NCBI RefSeq assembly: GCF_019145495.1 | Contig: NZ_JAHSTU010000012.1 | Coordinates: 62,001-126,000 of the forward strand | Length of the DNA stretch: 64,000 nt | From: Pseudomonas azerbaijanoccidentalis | GTDB lineage: Bacteria; Pseudomonadota; Gammaproteobacteria; Pseudomonadales; Pseudomonadaceae | Reading direction: 5' to 3' | In this document: positions 8,650-17,231 of the stretch, one piece after another | How positions within the stretch are numbered: position 1 is the first letter of the stretch | Layout of the letters: each line of letters begins with the position of its first letter | Notes under the pieces: model-generated | Database searches by the model: none | What the model was told of the DNA's origin: nothing | Seen by the model: the letters and a program-made list of their open reading frames with translations, nothing else | Made by a program: the position numbers and the translations under genes

Positions 8650-9101
8650 AGTGAAGTCTTCATCTGCTCAAAAAACATACAATAAACTGGGGGCGTTTTC
8701 TACATAACGAAACCGATCTTGACCCTCTCGTGCGCATGGCCGTCGGGCACTATCAATTTGAAGCCATTCATCCGTTTGTCGACGGTAATGGTCGCACAGG
8801 GCGGGTCCTCAATACCCTGTTTTTGATTCAGGAAGGTCTGCTGAATTTGCCGATTCTTTACCTCAGTCGCTACATCATCGCCCAGCGCGCAGATTACTAC
8901 CGACTCCTGTTGGAAGTGACAGCCAAACGGGCTTGGGAGCCATGCCTGTTATTCATGTTGAGTGCCTTGGAAGAAACTGCGCGCTGGACGACTGCCAAGA
9001 TTGCCGCCATCCATGCTTTGGCTGAACACACCTTTATTCATCCTAAACTGATGCAGTTACTCATCCGCGACAGTAACGAATTCAAACATTACGCTGTCTG
9101 A
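8647..9101 (+). pseudogene. Remnant of a Fic-domain protein
   Basis: The FIC active-site motif HPFVDGNGRTGR is intact in a frame open from 8655 to 9101. It is preceded by 'LHNETDLDPLVRMAVGHYQFEAI' and followed by 'LNTLFLIQEGLLNLPILYLS', the usual Fic core. Fic enzymes AMPylate proteins and are normally 300-380 aa. Here the N-terminal half is missing: an ATG at 8647 starts a 12-codon frame that stops at once, and the core is in another frame without a good start. The frame also ends at 'RDSNEFKHYAV', before the usual C-terminal winged helix. I infer an internal deletion plus a 3' loss. The HxFxDGNGR residues remain, so a short product could still fold, but function is doubtful. Confidence 0.75.
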
Positions 9102-9113
9102 AGAGCCTCTAAC

Positions 9114-9145
9114 AAAAAACGCAGCCTAAGCAGGCTGCTTTTTTT
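9114..9145 (+). terminator. Terminator after the Fic remnant
   Basis: GCAGCCT-aagc-AGGCTGC hairpin followed by seven T. Confidence 0.8.
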
Positions 9146-9456
9146 GAGACGCTTGCTAGATATTGTCCACTCTCAAGCAAGGGAAAAGAGGTCTCACCCG
9201 AACGCTGATTTTCAGGTCACCAACGGGGTTCCTAACGCCGACTATTGCCACCTGAGGGCAGTCGGTTTCGCGCTCTTGTGGCGATTATCAGTTGAAGAAG
9301 GAGTGGCGGTTAATTCAAGCGTCATGAAGTTAATTGATTACGCCACGTAACGAATGAAGTTCCCGTCCCCACCTTTATCCCCTCCAGCTAACTCCCTACA
9401 TTGAGCTCCAACGCCTCTCCCATCATCCCGACGGGAAGGTCACTGGAGTTTCCCTC
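9146..9456. other. Gap with no supported gene
   Basis: About 310 bp. A 68-codon open frame on the plus strand lacks a ribosome site and a recognisable protein. The last 50 bases should hold the promoter and leader of the tautomerase operon. A GGAAGG ribosome-like run sits about 20 bases before its start. Confidence 0.5.
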
Positions 9457-9675
9457 ATGCCTTTCGTAAGCGTACGCATCACCCGCGATGGCGTTACCAC
9501 TGAGCAGAAAGCTCAGGTGATTGCCGAGATCACTGAAACACTGGAGCGCGTGCTCAACAAACGCCCTGACCTGACCCACATCGTGATCGAGGAAGTCGAC
9601 ACCGATAACTGGGGTTACGCCGGGATCACCACCACTCAATACCGCAAGCAACTGGCGGAAGAGGGGCAGTCATGA
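9457..9675 (+). CDS. 4-oxalocrotonate tautomerase-family protein
   Basis: A 72-aa protein starting Met-Pro-Phe-Val, so Pro1 of the mature enzyme is present as general base. The pattern 'RITRDGVTTEQKAQVIAEIT' and 'HIVIEEVDTDNWGYAG' fits the small tautomerase fold (beta-alpha-beta, 60-75 aa). The family performs keto-enol tautomerisation in aromatic degradation or has unknown substrates. Its stop overlaps the next start by four bases (ATGA), so it is translated together with the DsbA-like gene. Confidence 0.88.
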   Translation: MPFVSVRITRDGVTTEQKAQVIAEITETLERVLNKRPDLTHIVIEEVDTDNWGYAGITTTQYRKQLAEEGQS

Positions 9676-10328
9676 CGCCGTCGGTCACCGTCGATTTCGT
9701 CTCCGACGTAGTGTGCCCATGGTGCGCACTGGGGGCGACGGCACTGGAGCAGGCGATAGATAACGTCGCGGGTGAGGTATCGGTTGAGCTGACCTACAAG
9801 CCTTTCGAACTGAACCCGGGCATGCCGGCCGAAGGCGAGAAAGCCGTCGAGCACTTGATGCGCAAATACGGACGTACCGCCCAGGACGTCGCCAATGGCA
9901 AAGCGATGCAGATTGAACGCGGCAATGCCATCGGCTTCAAGTTTGACCTGGAGAAACGCACCCACTTCTACAACACCTTCGACGCTCACCGGTTGCTGTA
10001 TTGGGCGCAGGTGGAAGGGCGTCAGGTGGCGCTGAAGAAGATCCTGCTCCGCGCTTACTTCAGCGAAGGCCAGAACCCGAGCGATCAGCCGACGCTGGTG
10101 CGGCTGGCGGATGAAGCCGGGTTGGACGAGGCCCGTGCGCGTGAGGTGTTGGCGTCGGGTGCGTTTGCCGAAGAGGTGCGTGAATTGGAGGCGTTTTACC
10201 AACAGCACGGCATCAATTCGGTCCCGGCCATGGTGCTGAACGGTCGTCACCTGGTGTCTGGTTCGCAATCGGTCGAGTACTACGAACAGATGTTGAGACA
10301 AATGGCCCAGGCACCTGCCGAAGCCTGA
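9672..10328 (+). CDS. DsbA-family oxidoreductase (FrnE-like)
   Basis: A 218-aa cytoplasmic protein with no signal peptide. The thioredoxin-type active site is C15-P-W-C18 in 'DFVSDVVCPWCALG', followed by the helical insertion and the cis-Pro loop 'NSVPAMVLNGRHLVSGSQS' near residue 190. This is the FrnE/2-hydroxychromene-2-carboxylate isomerase-like branch of DsbA. The branch includes oxidative-stress disulfide isomerases. The genes on both sides (tautomerase, SDR) suggest a small oxidative or detoxifying cluster, which is inference. Confidence 0.9.
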   Translation: MTPSVTVDFVSDVVCPWCALGATALEQAIDNVAGEVSVELTYKPFELNPGMPAEGEKAVEHLMRKYGRTAQDVANGKAMQIERGNAIGFKFDLEKRTHFYNTFDAHRLLYWAQVEGRQVALKKILLRAYFSEGQNPSDQPTLVRLADEAGLDEARAREVLASGAFAEEVRELEAFYQQHGINSVPAMVLNGRHLVSGSQSVEYYEQMLRQMAQAPAEA

Positions 10329-10370
10329 TTCACCAAATTTCAAACCCCACTTTTGTTAGAGGTATTTATC

Positions 10371-11081
10371 ATGAGCAATTCGAAAAAAGTCGTTGTGATC
10401 ACCGGTGCATCCCAAGGTCTGGGCGATGGCATGGTCAAGGCCTTCCGCGCACTCGGCTACCAGGTTGTCGCTACCTCGCGTTCGATCAAGCCTTCGACCG
10501 ATCCGGACATCCTGACCGTGGCCGGCGACATCGGCGAACCGGAAACCGCGCAAAGCGTCATCCGTGAAGCGATCGCCCGTTTTGGCCGCATCGACACCCT
10601 GGTCAACAACGCCGGCATCTTCGTCGCCAAGCCATTCACTGCGTATACCGCTGAAGATTACGCCAACGTGCTGTCGGTGAACCTCAACGGTTTCTTCTAC
10701 ATCACTCAACTGGCCATCAACGAGATGGAAAAACAGGGCAGCGGCCACATCGTCAACATCACCACCAGTCTGGTGGACCACGCGATCGACGGCGTGCCTT
10801 CGGTACTGGCTTCGCTGACCAAGGGCGGCTTGAACGCGGCGACCAAATCCCTGGCTATCGAATACGCCAAGCGTGGTATCCGGGTGAATGCGGTCAGCCC
10901 TGGCATCATCAAAACCCCAATGCACGGCGAAGAAACCCATGCTGCACTGGGCGCTCTGCATCCGGTCGGGCATATGGGCGAGATCGATGATATTTCACAA
11001 GCGGTCGTGTACCTGGACAACGCCAAGTTTGTCACCGGCGAAATCCTCCACGTCGATGGCGGCCAAAGTGCGGGTCACTAA
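10371..11081 (+). CDS. Short-chain dehydrogenase/reductase family protein lacking the catalytic Tyr
   Basis: A 236-aa Rossmann protein. Visible motifs are TGASQGLG (cofactor loop, near residue 13), NNAG, 'GHIVNITTSLVDHA' and 'RGIRVNAVSPGIIKTPMH'. The normal YxxxK pair is altered: the Lys is K151 in 'LASLTKGGLNAATKSLAIE', but four residues before it stands A147 instead of Tyr. It may therefore bind NAD(P)H without the usual proton relay, or use another residue. The start at ATG 10371 has AGAGG upstream; a longer frame from 10353 crosses this site and is less likely. A terminator follows. Confidence 0.88.
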   Translation: MSNSKKVVVITGASQGLGDGMVKAFRALGYQVVATSRSIKPSTDPDILTVAGDIGEPETAQSVIREAIARFGRIDTLVNNAGIFVAKPFTAYTAEDYANVLSVNLNGFFYITQLAINEMEKQGSGHIVNITTSLVDHAIDGVPSVLASLTKGGLNAATKSLAIEYAKRGIRVNAVSPGIIKTPMHGEETHAALGALHPVGHMGEIDDISQAVVYLDNAKFVTGEILHVDGGQSAGH

Positions 11082-11105
11082 GATCTGGTTATGCACACCG
11101 CAATG

Positions 11106-11143
11106 AAAGAAGCCCTCGTAGCAATACGAGGGCTTCTTTTTTT
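11106..11143 (+). terminator. Terminator after the SDR gene
   Basis: AAGCCCTCGTA-gcaa-TACGAGGGCTT hairpin with a T7 tail. Its stem resembles the tRNA-Thr terminator copies at 12083 and 24808. Confidence 0.85.
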
Positions 11144-11292
11144 GATGAGGGGAAAAGGGCTTGTTTGTGATGATCAAATGCGTGATCACGTTTATTTAAG
11201 GAAGCGTCTGACATACAGAGAGGCAAACTCTTGTAGATCATTGATTCTTTTCTGTGGCGCGGGGCTATGGAAAAGTCATTCAAGGATTTCAA

Positions 11293-11985
11293 GTGCATCG
11301 CGTTCAGATTCGCAGGGGGATGCCGCTCAACCTGCCAAGGGTCGCTTTCGATGTCGACCGCGTGTTCTGCATCTCATTGGGCGAGCGCAAAGACCGACGT
11401 GAGCTTTTCCGGCAAACCGTCTCACGTAACATTTCCAACCCGATTGAATTCTTCATTGCGCAGCGCTGTGATGATCCAGTCCGGGGTTGCTATGAGTCGC
11501 ATCAAGCGCTGGCCAAAATGCTATTGGCTGAAGGTTGGCAGAGAATTCTGGTCTTCGAAGACGATGCGAAACCCTACACGCTTCGCGCTACTCAGGTGCG
11601 ATGGGTGAACCGATTTGTTCGCAACAACGCCTTTCAAGCGCTGCACTTGGGCTACAGCATGGGGAGAACCTGGCTGACCTGGTTTCCATTCATCGCCCGT
11701 GGTGAGGTGGTGGCGTTGCACGCTTACATCATCTCGCGCGAAGGCTGCCAGGTTTTAGCCGGCACGCCGTATAGCGGAACGCCGGTCGATGTCCTGTTCA
11801 AGCAACAGATCAAACAACATTGCGTGTTCCCGATGCTTTTCCGCCAGCACGCGGCGACGCAAACAGGCAGTGATATCCAAACGGTTGCCATTAATGAGGA
11901 CGAATGGTGGGAGGGCAACTGGAGAAAACACCAACGGTCATTGCTCAAGAACATCTGGCGAACGGTGTTCAGGTTGAGGTTTTGA
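11293..11985 (+). CDS. Glycosyltransferase family 25 protein
   Basis: About 230 aa. 'VDRVFCISLGERKDRRELF' near the N terminus and 'ILVFEDDAKPY' with the acidic EDD motif are typical of GT25 (LPS beta-galactosyltransferase-like enzymes). Further down are 'LHLGYS', 'HAYIISREGCQVL' and 'VDVLF'. These enzymes add galactose or glucose to LPS core or glycans in the cytoplasm. The start is uncertain. GTG 11293 has AAGGA six bases upstream and is preferred; GTG 11254 or ATG 11320 are alternatives. It has no other sugar gene next to it and is the last chromosomal gene before the island. Confidence 0.8.
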   Translation: MHRVQIRRGMPLNLPRVAFDVDRVFCISLGERKDRRELFRQTVSRNISNPIEFFIAQRCDDPVRGCYESHQALAKMLLAEGWQRILVFEDDAKPYTLRATQVRWVNRFVRNNAFQALHLGYSMGRTWLTWFPFIARGEVVALHAYIISREGCQVLAGTPYSGTPVDVLFKQQIKQHCVFPMLFRQHAATQTGSDIQTVAINEDEWWEGNWRKHQRSLLKNIWRTVFRLRF

Positions 11986-12077
11986 TTTCGGGTTTTCTTG
12001 AAGGTGGGTTAAGCGGAGCCTGTTGAGTCATGGATGACTCAGGCTTGTTGCGAACAGCGCTGGATCATTTAGCCCCG

Positions 12078-12144
12078 GAAACAACAAAGCCCTCGTATTT
12101 CTACGAGGGCTTTGTTTTGTATGGTGCGGCACCAGGAGTCGAAT
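12078..12144. repeat. attL: left copy of the tRNA-Thr 3' end and terminator
   Basis: The 43 bases at 12078-12120 match 24803-24845 at 42 positions. The following 24 bases repeat the 3' end of tRNA-Thr (acceptor and T arm) with a one-base gap and a few changes. The first part contains the tRNA terminator hairpin AAAGCCCTCGTA-tttc-TACGAGGGCTTT, perfect here and with one mismatch in the right copy. I infer that this is the displaced chromosomal end of the tRNA gene after island insertion. Confidence 0.85.
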
Positions 12145-12384
12145 GGATACCTAACTATTTGCCATTAATGATTTTTCTGAAGATGAAAATTCTTTTCTAC
12201 CTCTAAAGCTACCCTTTACGTCTAGATAAGGAAGGTCCTCTCGCTTTTGGTTTGTCTTAAGTGAGCCGCCTAGCAAAAGGGGTAGGACTGTCAAGCGGTG
12301 ATGTTATTGTGACATCCTAGGCTTATGGCCGTAGCTGCGAGGTGAGCTGCGTCGGCGAGCACCAAAATTTAAAGGGAGTTTGTT
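12145..12384. promoter_or_regulatory. Leader region of the island operon
   Basis: 240 bp without a gene. It should hold the promoter of the sigma-like gene. A GATGT-N7-ACATC inverted repeat (12300-12316) could be an operator. A clear ribosome site AAAGGGAG (12371-12378) precedes the TTG start. I could not fix the -35/-10 boxes. Confidence 0.4.
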
Positions 12385-13167
12385 TTGATTGTTCCTTTGC
12401 GCAAACAGAAGCCTGACGGAAGCCTGTACACACGGTTTCCTGATATTGAGCGAGCTTTAGTTGAACTCGGCGGCATTCCGGCTAAGGATATCGTGAGTCG
12501 GACGCGGCTACCGAAAGGCGAACCAGGCTACGTTCCCACTGAATGTGTTTTGCACTTTGTGCGAAGAAGCTGTCGGACCAATGACCAAGTGCTTTTTGAG
12601 CAGCTTTTTAAGGTGCTTGCCGAGAGAGTACGACGGGCAATGCCAAGGGTAGAAAACCCGGATGGATCACTCTCCCTTGTCAGGAGCCAGGTATTTGAAC
12701 AGGTCTACGACAAGCTCGTGACTCTTCTGCTTCAAGAGCGTGCCGGGTACGAAGAACGCTTGGATTTTTTCGAAATTCACTTCAATGGTGGCCTTGCACG
12801 GTTGAAGCTTGATGCTCAGGACAAGGCTTGGAAGGAAGACAATCGCAACACTGACCTCGGAGCTGAGGAAGAAAATGGAGAGCTCGATATCAACGTCCAG
12901 CAGGCCGTAGGTTCTTATGATCTCTTCGACGCAACGATTCTTGACGATTATATTTACCGTTCTCGCTTGGATGCAGCGATGGATGAGTTACCACCATTGC
13001 AGCAGAGGATTATCGAAATGTTGCGCCAAGGAGTTCAGATCGACTCAAATGATCCTGACACGGCGACCATCTCTAAGTCGCTCGGGAAGTCAGAGAAAAC
13101 CATTCGGACCCACCGTGACATGGCTTTTTCCCGGATACGGATGTTTATAACCCGAGGAGAGAAATAA
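12385..13167 (+). CDS. Sigma-70-family-like factor, first gene of the island operon
   Basis: 260 aa, starting with TTG six bases after AAAGGGAG, so translation may be kept low. The middle part ('VLHFVRRSCRTNDQVLFEQLF', 'AERVRRAMPR') resembles sigma region 2 helices. The C-terminal 65 residues look like region 4: 'LDAAMDELPPLQQRIIEMLRQ' then 'ATISKSLGKSEKTIRTHRD', a helix-turn-helix with the usual spacing. A 35-residue acidic linker ('DLGAEEENGELD') lies between. The TAATG overlap with the next gene means coupled translation. It could be an ECF-like sigma factor that turns on this cluster, or a sigma-like DNA-binding protein without polymerase role. Confidence 0.65.
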   Translation: MIVPLRKQKPDGSLYTRFPDIERALVELGGIPAKDIVSRTRLPKGEPGYVPTECVLHFVRRSCRTNDQVLFEQLFKVLAERVRRAMPRVENPDGSLSLVRSQVFEQVYDKLVTLLLQERAGYEERLDFFEIHFNGGLARLKLDAQDKAWKEDNRNTDLGAEEENGELDINVQQAVGSYDLFDATILDDYIYRSRLDAAMDELPPLQQRIIEMLRQGVQIDSNDPDTATISKSLGKSEKTIRTHRDMAFSRIRMFITRGEK

Positions 13168-13745
13168 TGTCCGCTCATCTCCCCAAGCTATCACTTGATC
13201 AAGTGCTCGAATCGTTCGCAATGGAGCACGATGCTGACGGTCAGACGCTGCGACGGTATCTGCAGGAATACCCTGAATACGCGCCACAGTTGGTAGATCT
13301 CTCCCAGGAAATTTTTCGGTTCGACATTCAGGATGAAAGCCCGATGTCGATTGAAGACCAAATACGAATTGATACGGCGTGGTCTCGTATCCAAAGCGCT
13401 CCGATCAAGGCCGTAGCAGACTTGTTCGCTGACTTGTCGGTGTCAAAATTGCGAGAAGTTGCTCATACGCTTGATGTGCCTCGACAGGTGATTACTGCGT
13501 TTCGTGAGCGAGCCGTAATTGTCGCATCCATTCCAACGCGCTTTCTGGCTAGACTCGCTGGTTTGCTGGGACGCAGCGTGCAGGACTTACAGGACTCGCT
13601 TTCCTTGCCTACGCAGTCACAGACGAGAAGTTACAAGGCTGACGGTAAACCTTCAGAGGCTGTTCGCGTGACATTCGAGCAATTGTTGCGCGATGCCGGT
13701 TTGTCGGATGAGCAAATCGAGTTGCTATTAGCGGACGACGTCTGA
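13167..13745 (+). CDS. Unknown partner protein between the sigma-like and peptidase-helicase genes
   Basis: 192 aa, soluble, mostly helical by eye. It starts 'LPKLSLDQVLESFAMEHDAD' and contains 'LADLSVSKLREVAHTLDVPR', which might be a helix-turn-helix. It ends with 'LRDAGLSDEQIELLLADDV', a short acidic tail. No catalytic motif is seen. Position suggests two roles: an anti-sigma factor for the upstream protein, or the substrate/regulator of the ImmA/IrrE peptidase downstream, as in ImmR-ImmA and DdrO-IrrE pairs where a zinc peptidase cleaves the paired regulator. Both are inference. It begins inside the sigma stop codon and ends one base before the next ATG. Confidence 0.6.
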   Translation: MSAHLPKLSLDQVLESFAMEHDADGQTLRRYLQEYPEYAPQLVDLSQEIFRFDIQDESPMSIEDQIRIDTAWSRIQSAPIKAVADLFADLSVSKLREVAHTLDVPRQVITAFRERAVIVASIPTRFLARLAGLLGRSVQDLQDSLSLPTQSQTRSYKADGKPSEAVRVTFEQLLRDAGLSDEQIELLLADDV

Positions 13746-13746
13746 G

Positions 13747-16700
13747 ATGGACGGTGTAGAGATCGCCCGCAAGGCTGCCGAAATCTTGCACTACGAGGCG
13801 ATAGTTGCCGGCCACGATCCTTGGAGACCACTCACGTTTGCACTCGCTGAGGTAAAGCGCCGCAATCTGGATGCTGAATCTACGAGTAAAGGTGCAGCGG
13901 TCCTCAACGGTGGTAGGGCGACTTTTGTGCGCGATGAAAGCCTCATCCTCTATGAGCGGGGTGATAGCGAGTTTGAAATGGCTTTCCTCATTGCCCACGA
14001 AATAGGTCACATAGAGCTTGGGGATGACGTCGAAGACTCCGAAGACTCTACGCCGTATGGTATTGATCCTGCCCGTAGTTCCGAGGCGTCGCCTATTGGC
14101 ATCGAACGTGTAGTGGATTACGGAAGGCGACAGCGAAGAGAGGTCCAGATGGATCTTTTTGCTCGTGACTTCTTATTGCCCAGGTCCGTAGTCCGGAAAT
14201 TGCACCTAGAAGACGGTATGACGGCTTCGGAAATCGCCACAAGATTAGGCGCTCCCTTCGATGTAGTGGCTCAGCAGTTGCTTGACTCACTGCTGCTTCC
14301 TGTCATCGCAGCCATGTCGGACGGGCATCAAGAACGGCAACTCAACGAGTTGCAGGCGATTGCGGCGAACCATAGGGGAAGCGCGTACATACTGGAGGCA
14401 GGGCCGGGCACAGGAAAGACTAAAACGCTAATCGCCCGTCTTGAGAGGCTTCTAGCGGATGGCGTTGACCCGCGCCGCATCTTGGTGCTGACGTTCTCGA
14501 ATAAAGCAGCAGGTGAGATCGCAGAACGTGTCGCTCGTGCAGACGAGGCCGCCGCAGCTGCTATGTGGACGGGTACCTTTCACGCCTTTGGCTTGGACCT
14601 TCTCAGGCGCTTTCATACGGAATGTGGACTTCCAGCAGACCCCCGTTTGCTTGATCGCACAGAGGCGGTCGAGTTACTGGAGATCGAGTTTCCCAGACTG
14701 CGGCTCAATCATTATCGAGACATCTACGACCCCACCAACATCATCGTTGATATCCTTTCGGCTATTTCTCGAGCCAAAGATGAGGTTGTAGGGGTTGAGG
14801 CTTACCAAACCCTTGCCGAGTCTATGCTTGCATCGGCGGTCAGCGACGAAGACCTGTTCGCGGCCGAGAAAGCGCTAGAAGTTGCCAAGGTCTATGAAGT
14901 GTATGAGCAACTAAAGCATCACGTGCGCGCCATCGACTTCGGTGATCTGGTTTGTCTTCCGGTTCAATTGCTAGAAAATAATATGGAGGTGAGAAGCCTC
15001 GTTCGAGGCACTTACGACCATGTTTTAGTTGATGAGTACCAAGACGTTAATCGGAGCAGTGTAAGGCTATTGTCGGCGCTGTGTGGTAACGGGGAAAATT
15101 TGTGGGTCGTGGGAGATGCGAAGCAATCGATCTACCGCTTCCGTGGTGCTTCTAGTTTCAACATGGAAAGGTTCGGGGTTGAGGACTTTGTGGGCGGCGA
15201 GCGCGGCCGGTTGAAAATGAACTATCGATCTGTGAGCGAGGTCGTGACAGCGTTCTCAAATTTTGCGGTTGGTATGGCCGTTGGTGATGGCGCAAGTGGG
15301 CTGGAATCCGATAGGGGTAAGTGTGGTCATCCCGTGCAACTGCGTCAGGTGGATCAGGGTGATCAACAGGTAGTAGCCATTGCCGACGCTGTCGCGGAAA
15401 TGCTCGCCGAAGGTTACAGCTATCGAGACCAAGCAGTCTTGTGCACTGGTAACGAAAAACTTTCCGAAATGGGGCAGAAGCTCGAGATGCTCGATATACC
15501 GGTCCTCTTTTTGGGGAGCCTATTTGAGCGGCCTGAGGTCAAGGACCTCCTGTCTCTGGTTTCACTATTGGTAGACCGCCGGGCAATGGGACTTGTGCGG
15601 ACAGCCTGTCTTCCTGAGTTTGAGATGACTTTGGGGGATGTGGCTGCGGTAATAGGCCACTTGAGGGATTACGACTTAGATGCTGGAAGTTGGCGATCGC
15701 TAGGAGGAGCGCTTGATAGTCTTTCCGCAGAAAGTAGATCGGGATTAGGCAAGGTTGCCGCCGCACTTGAAGGCTTTGATGGGAGTGCATCGCCTTGGGA
15801 TGTTATCGCAACAGTGTTACTGGACCGAACCCGAATGGCGGCAAACTTAGCGCAGTCGTCTAAAGCAGTCGATCGGGCGCGAGGTATCGCAACGTGGCAA
15901 CTGATGAATTTCGTCAAGGTACAGCCCGCCGGTAAGGGATTGCCGATTTCGCGGTTATTGGATCGTATTCGGCGTCTGGTAAGGCTGGGCGACGATAGAG
16001 ATCTTCGACAACTACCTAGTGCGGCGCAAAGTATCGACGCGGTGCGGCTAATGACGATCCACGGTGCCAAAGGCTTGGAGTTTCCAGTGGTGCACCTGCC
16101 TGGGTTGAATACCGGTACGCTACCTCGGGCGATGCTTCCCCTCGGTTGTCCGCCTCCGTTGAATATGATCGAAGGAGATGGTGGCGATACCGAAGAGCCG
16201 CATCGGAGGGAGCATGAAAAAGAACAGGAGTGCCTTTTCTACGTTGCACTGTCGAGAGCCAGAGATCGGATATTCATGTACGCCGCCGCTCGAAACGCCA
16301 TTGGCCATAAGAGAGCATTGTCGAAGTTCATTAGTAGGCTGGGTACCGATGTCGAGATAGCTGCAACTATGCTTTCACGGTCAGTACCCGAAGCGCCTGA
16401 AGACGGGGCAATTGAGTTGGTGATGAATGCGGGTCTGAGCCTAGCCGACTATGAGGTCTCGCTCTACCATTCGTGCCAGCGTCGTTTCTTCTATACCTAC
16501 GTGTTACAAGTTGGAGGTAAGCGTACTTTAACGCCATTCATGCAAATGCACGATGCGGTCCGTACCACTGTCCAGTCTCTGATTCAAGGAAGCGACTCAT
16601 CCCCCGAATCTATCGCCAACTATTTGGATCAGACCTTCTCCTTCTCCGGCCTCGCACAGCATGGGTATGCGGGGGACTATCTTGAGATGGCCAAAGGCAT

Positions 16701-17148
16701 GATGAGCTTTTTCGCTTCTATCCGACAGGGCCATACTACTCAACGGCCAATTGGCATGAGTTTAACTGTCGGAGGAGAGCAAATCGTTGTGTTACCTGAT
16801 GACGTGTTAGTGGCGCCCGATGGACACTTGACGTTTCGGCGGATACGGACTGGGCATTCCAGAAAAAGTGACCTGACGGGGATTGGTGCTACGGCATTCC
16901 TGTTGGCCTCACGACAGAGCTATCCCGACGCAAAGGTAGAGTATGTCTATCTTTCTGACCAAGCAGTCCACCCATTGATCTTCACGCCCAAGCAGCTGGA
17001 AGGCGGGAGTATCAAGCTTGCGGCCTCACTTGAAAGTATCCGCTCTGGCGTGTTTCGTACTGAGCCATCATCGCGGGTGTGTCCCGCCTGTCCTGCTTTT
17101 TTTGTCTGCGGTCCTATCCCTCCAGGGCAGCTTCACAAAAATTTCTAA
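13747..17148 (+). CDS. ImmA/IrrE-type zinc peptidase fused to UvrD-family helicase with degenerate nuclease end
   Basis: 1133 aa. Residues 1-200: ImmA/IrrE metallopeptidase with H84-E-I-G-H88 and a third ligand E132 in 'REVQMDLFARDFLLP'. Residues about 200-880: superfamily 1 helicase with Walker A 'GPGTGKT' (K224), motif II D429-E-Y-Q-D433, 'VVGDAKQSIYRFRGAS', 'MTIHGAKGLEFPVVHLPG' and 'VALSRARDR'. Residues about 895-1133: a RecB/AddB-like PD-(D/E)XK domain with four cysteines C910, C1112, C1115 and C1121 in the spacing of AddB-type Fe-S nucleases. The expected hhDxK strand instead reads 'LTFRRIRTGH' (1028-1037), so the catalytic Asp and Lys appear replaced by Arg. Likely a DNA-translocating sensor coupled to a protease; the nuclease is probably inactive. 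Confidence 0.88.
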   Translation: MDGVEIARKAAEILHYEAIVAGHDPWRPLTFALAEVKRRNLDAESTSKGAAVLNGGRATFVRDESLILYERGDSEFEMAFLIAHEIGHIELGDDVEDSEDSTPYGIDPARSSEASPIGIERVVDYGRRQRREVQMDLFARDFLLPRSVVRKLHLEDGMTASEIATRLGAPFDVVAQQLLDSLLLPVIAAMSDGHQERQLNELQAIAANHRGSAYILEAGPGTGKTKTLIARLERLLADGVDPRRILVLTFSNKAAGEIAERVARADEAAAAAMWTGTFHAFGLDLLRRFHTECGLPADPRLLDRTEAVELLEIEFPRLRLNHYRDIYDPTNIIVDILSAISRAKDEVVGVEAYQTLAESMLASAVSDEDLFAAEKALEVAKVYEVYEQLKHHVRAIDFGDLVCLPVQLLENNMEVRSLVRGTYDHVLVDEYQDVNRSSVRLLSALCGNGENLWVVGDAKQSIYRFRGASSFNMERFGVEDFVGGERGRLKMNYRSVSEVVTAFSNFAVGMAVGDGASGLESDRGKCGHPVQLRQVDQGDQQVVAIADAVAEMLAEGYSYRDQAVLCTGNEKLSEMGQKLEMLDIPVLFLGSLFERPEVKDLLSLVSLLVDRRAMGLVRTACLPEFEMTLGDVAAVIGHLRDYDLDAGSWRSLGGALDSLSAESRSGLGKVAAALEGFDGSASPWDVIATVLLDRTRMAANLAQSSKAVDRARGIATWQLMNFVKVQPAGKGLPISRLLDRIRRLVRLGDDRDLRQLPSAAQSIDAVRLMTIHGAKGLEFPVVHLPGLNTGTLPRAMLPLGCPPPLNMIEGDGGDTEEPHRREHEKEQECLFYVALSRARDRIFMYAAARNAIGHKRALSKFISRLGTDVEIAATMLSRSVPEAPEDGAIELVMNAGLSLADYEVSLYHSCQRRFFYTYVLQVGGKRTLTPFMQMHDAVRTTVQSLIQGSDSSPESIANYLDQTFSFSGLAQHGYAGDYLEMAKGMMSFFASIRQGHTTQRPIGMSLTVGGEQIVVLPDDVLVAPDGHLTFRRIRTGHSRKSDLTGIGATAFLLASRQSYPDAKVEYVYLSDQAVHPLIFTPKQLEGGSIKLAASLESIRSGVFRTEPSSRVCPACPAFFVCGPIPPGQLHKNF

Positions 17149-17231
17149 ATTAATTTACCGGTTTGCTTTTGTTACACCGATGACTAGGTAAAGCCGGACA
17201 CTGGGTCTGGCTGAACCGTAAAGGTCAGCAA

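Noticed and set aside
9144..9350. 68-codon open frame on the plus strand after the Fic remnant
   Set aside because: No ribosome site, no recognisable protein, starts in the T-run of a terminator. Probably chance.
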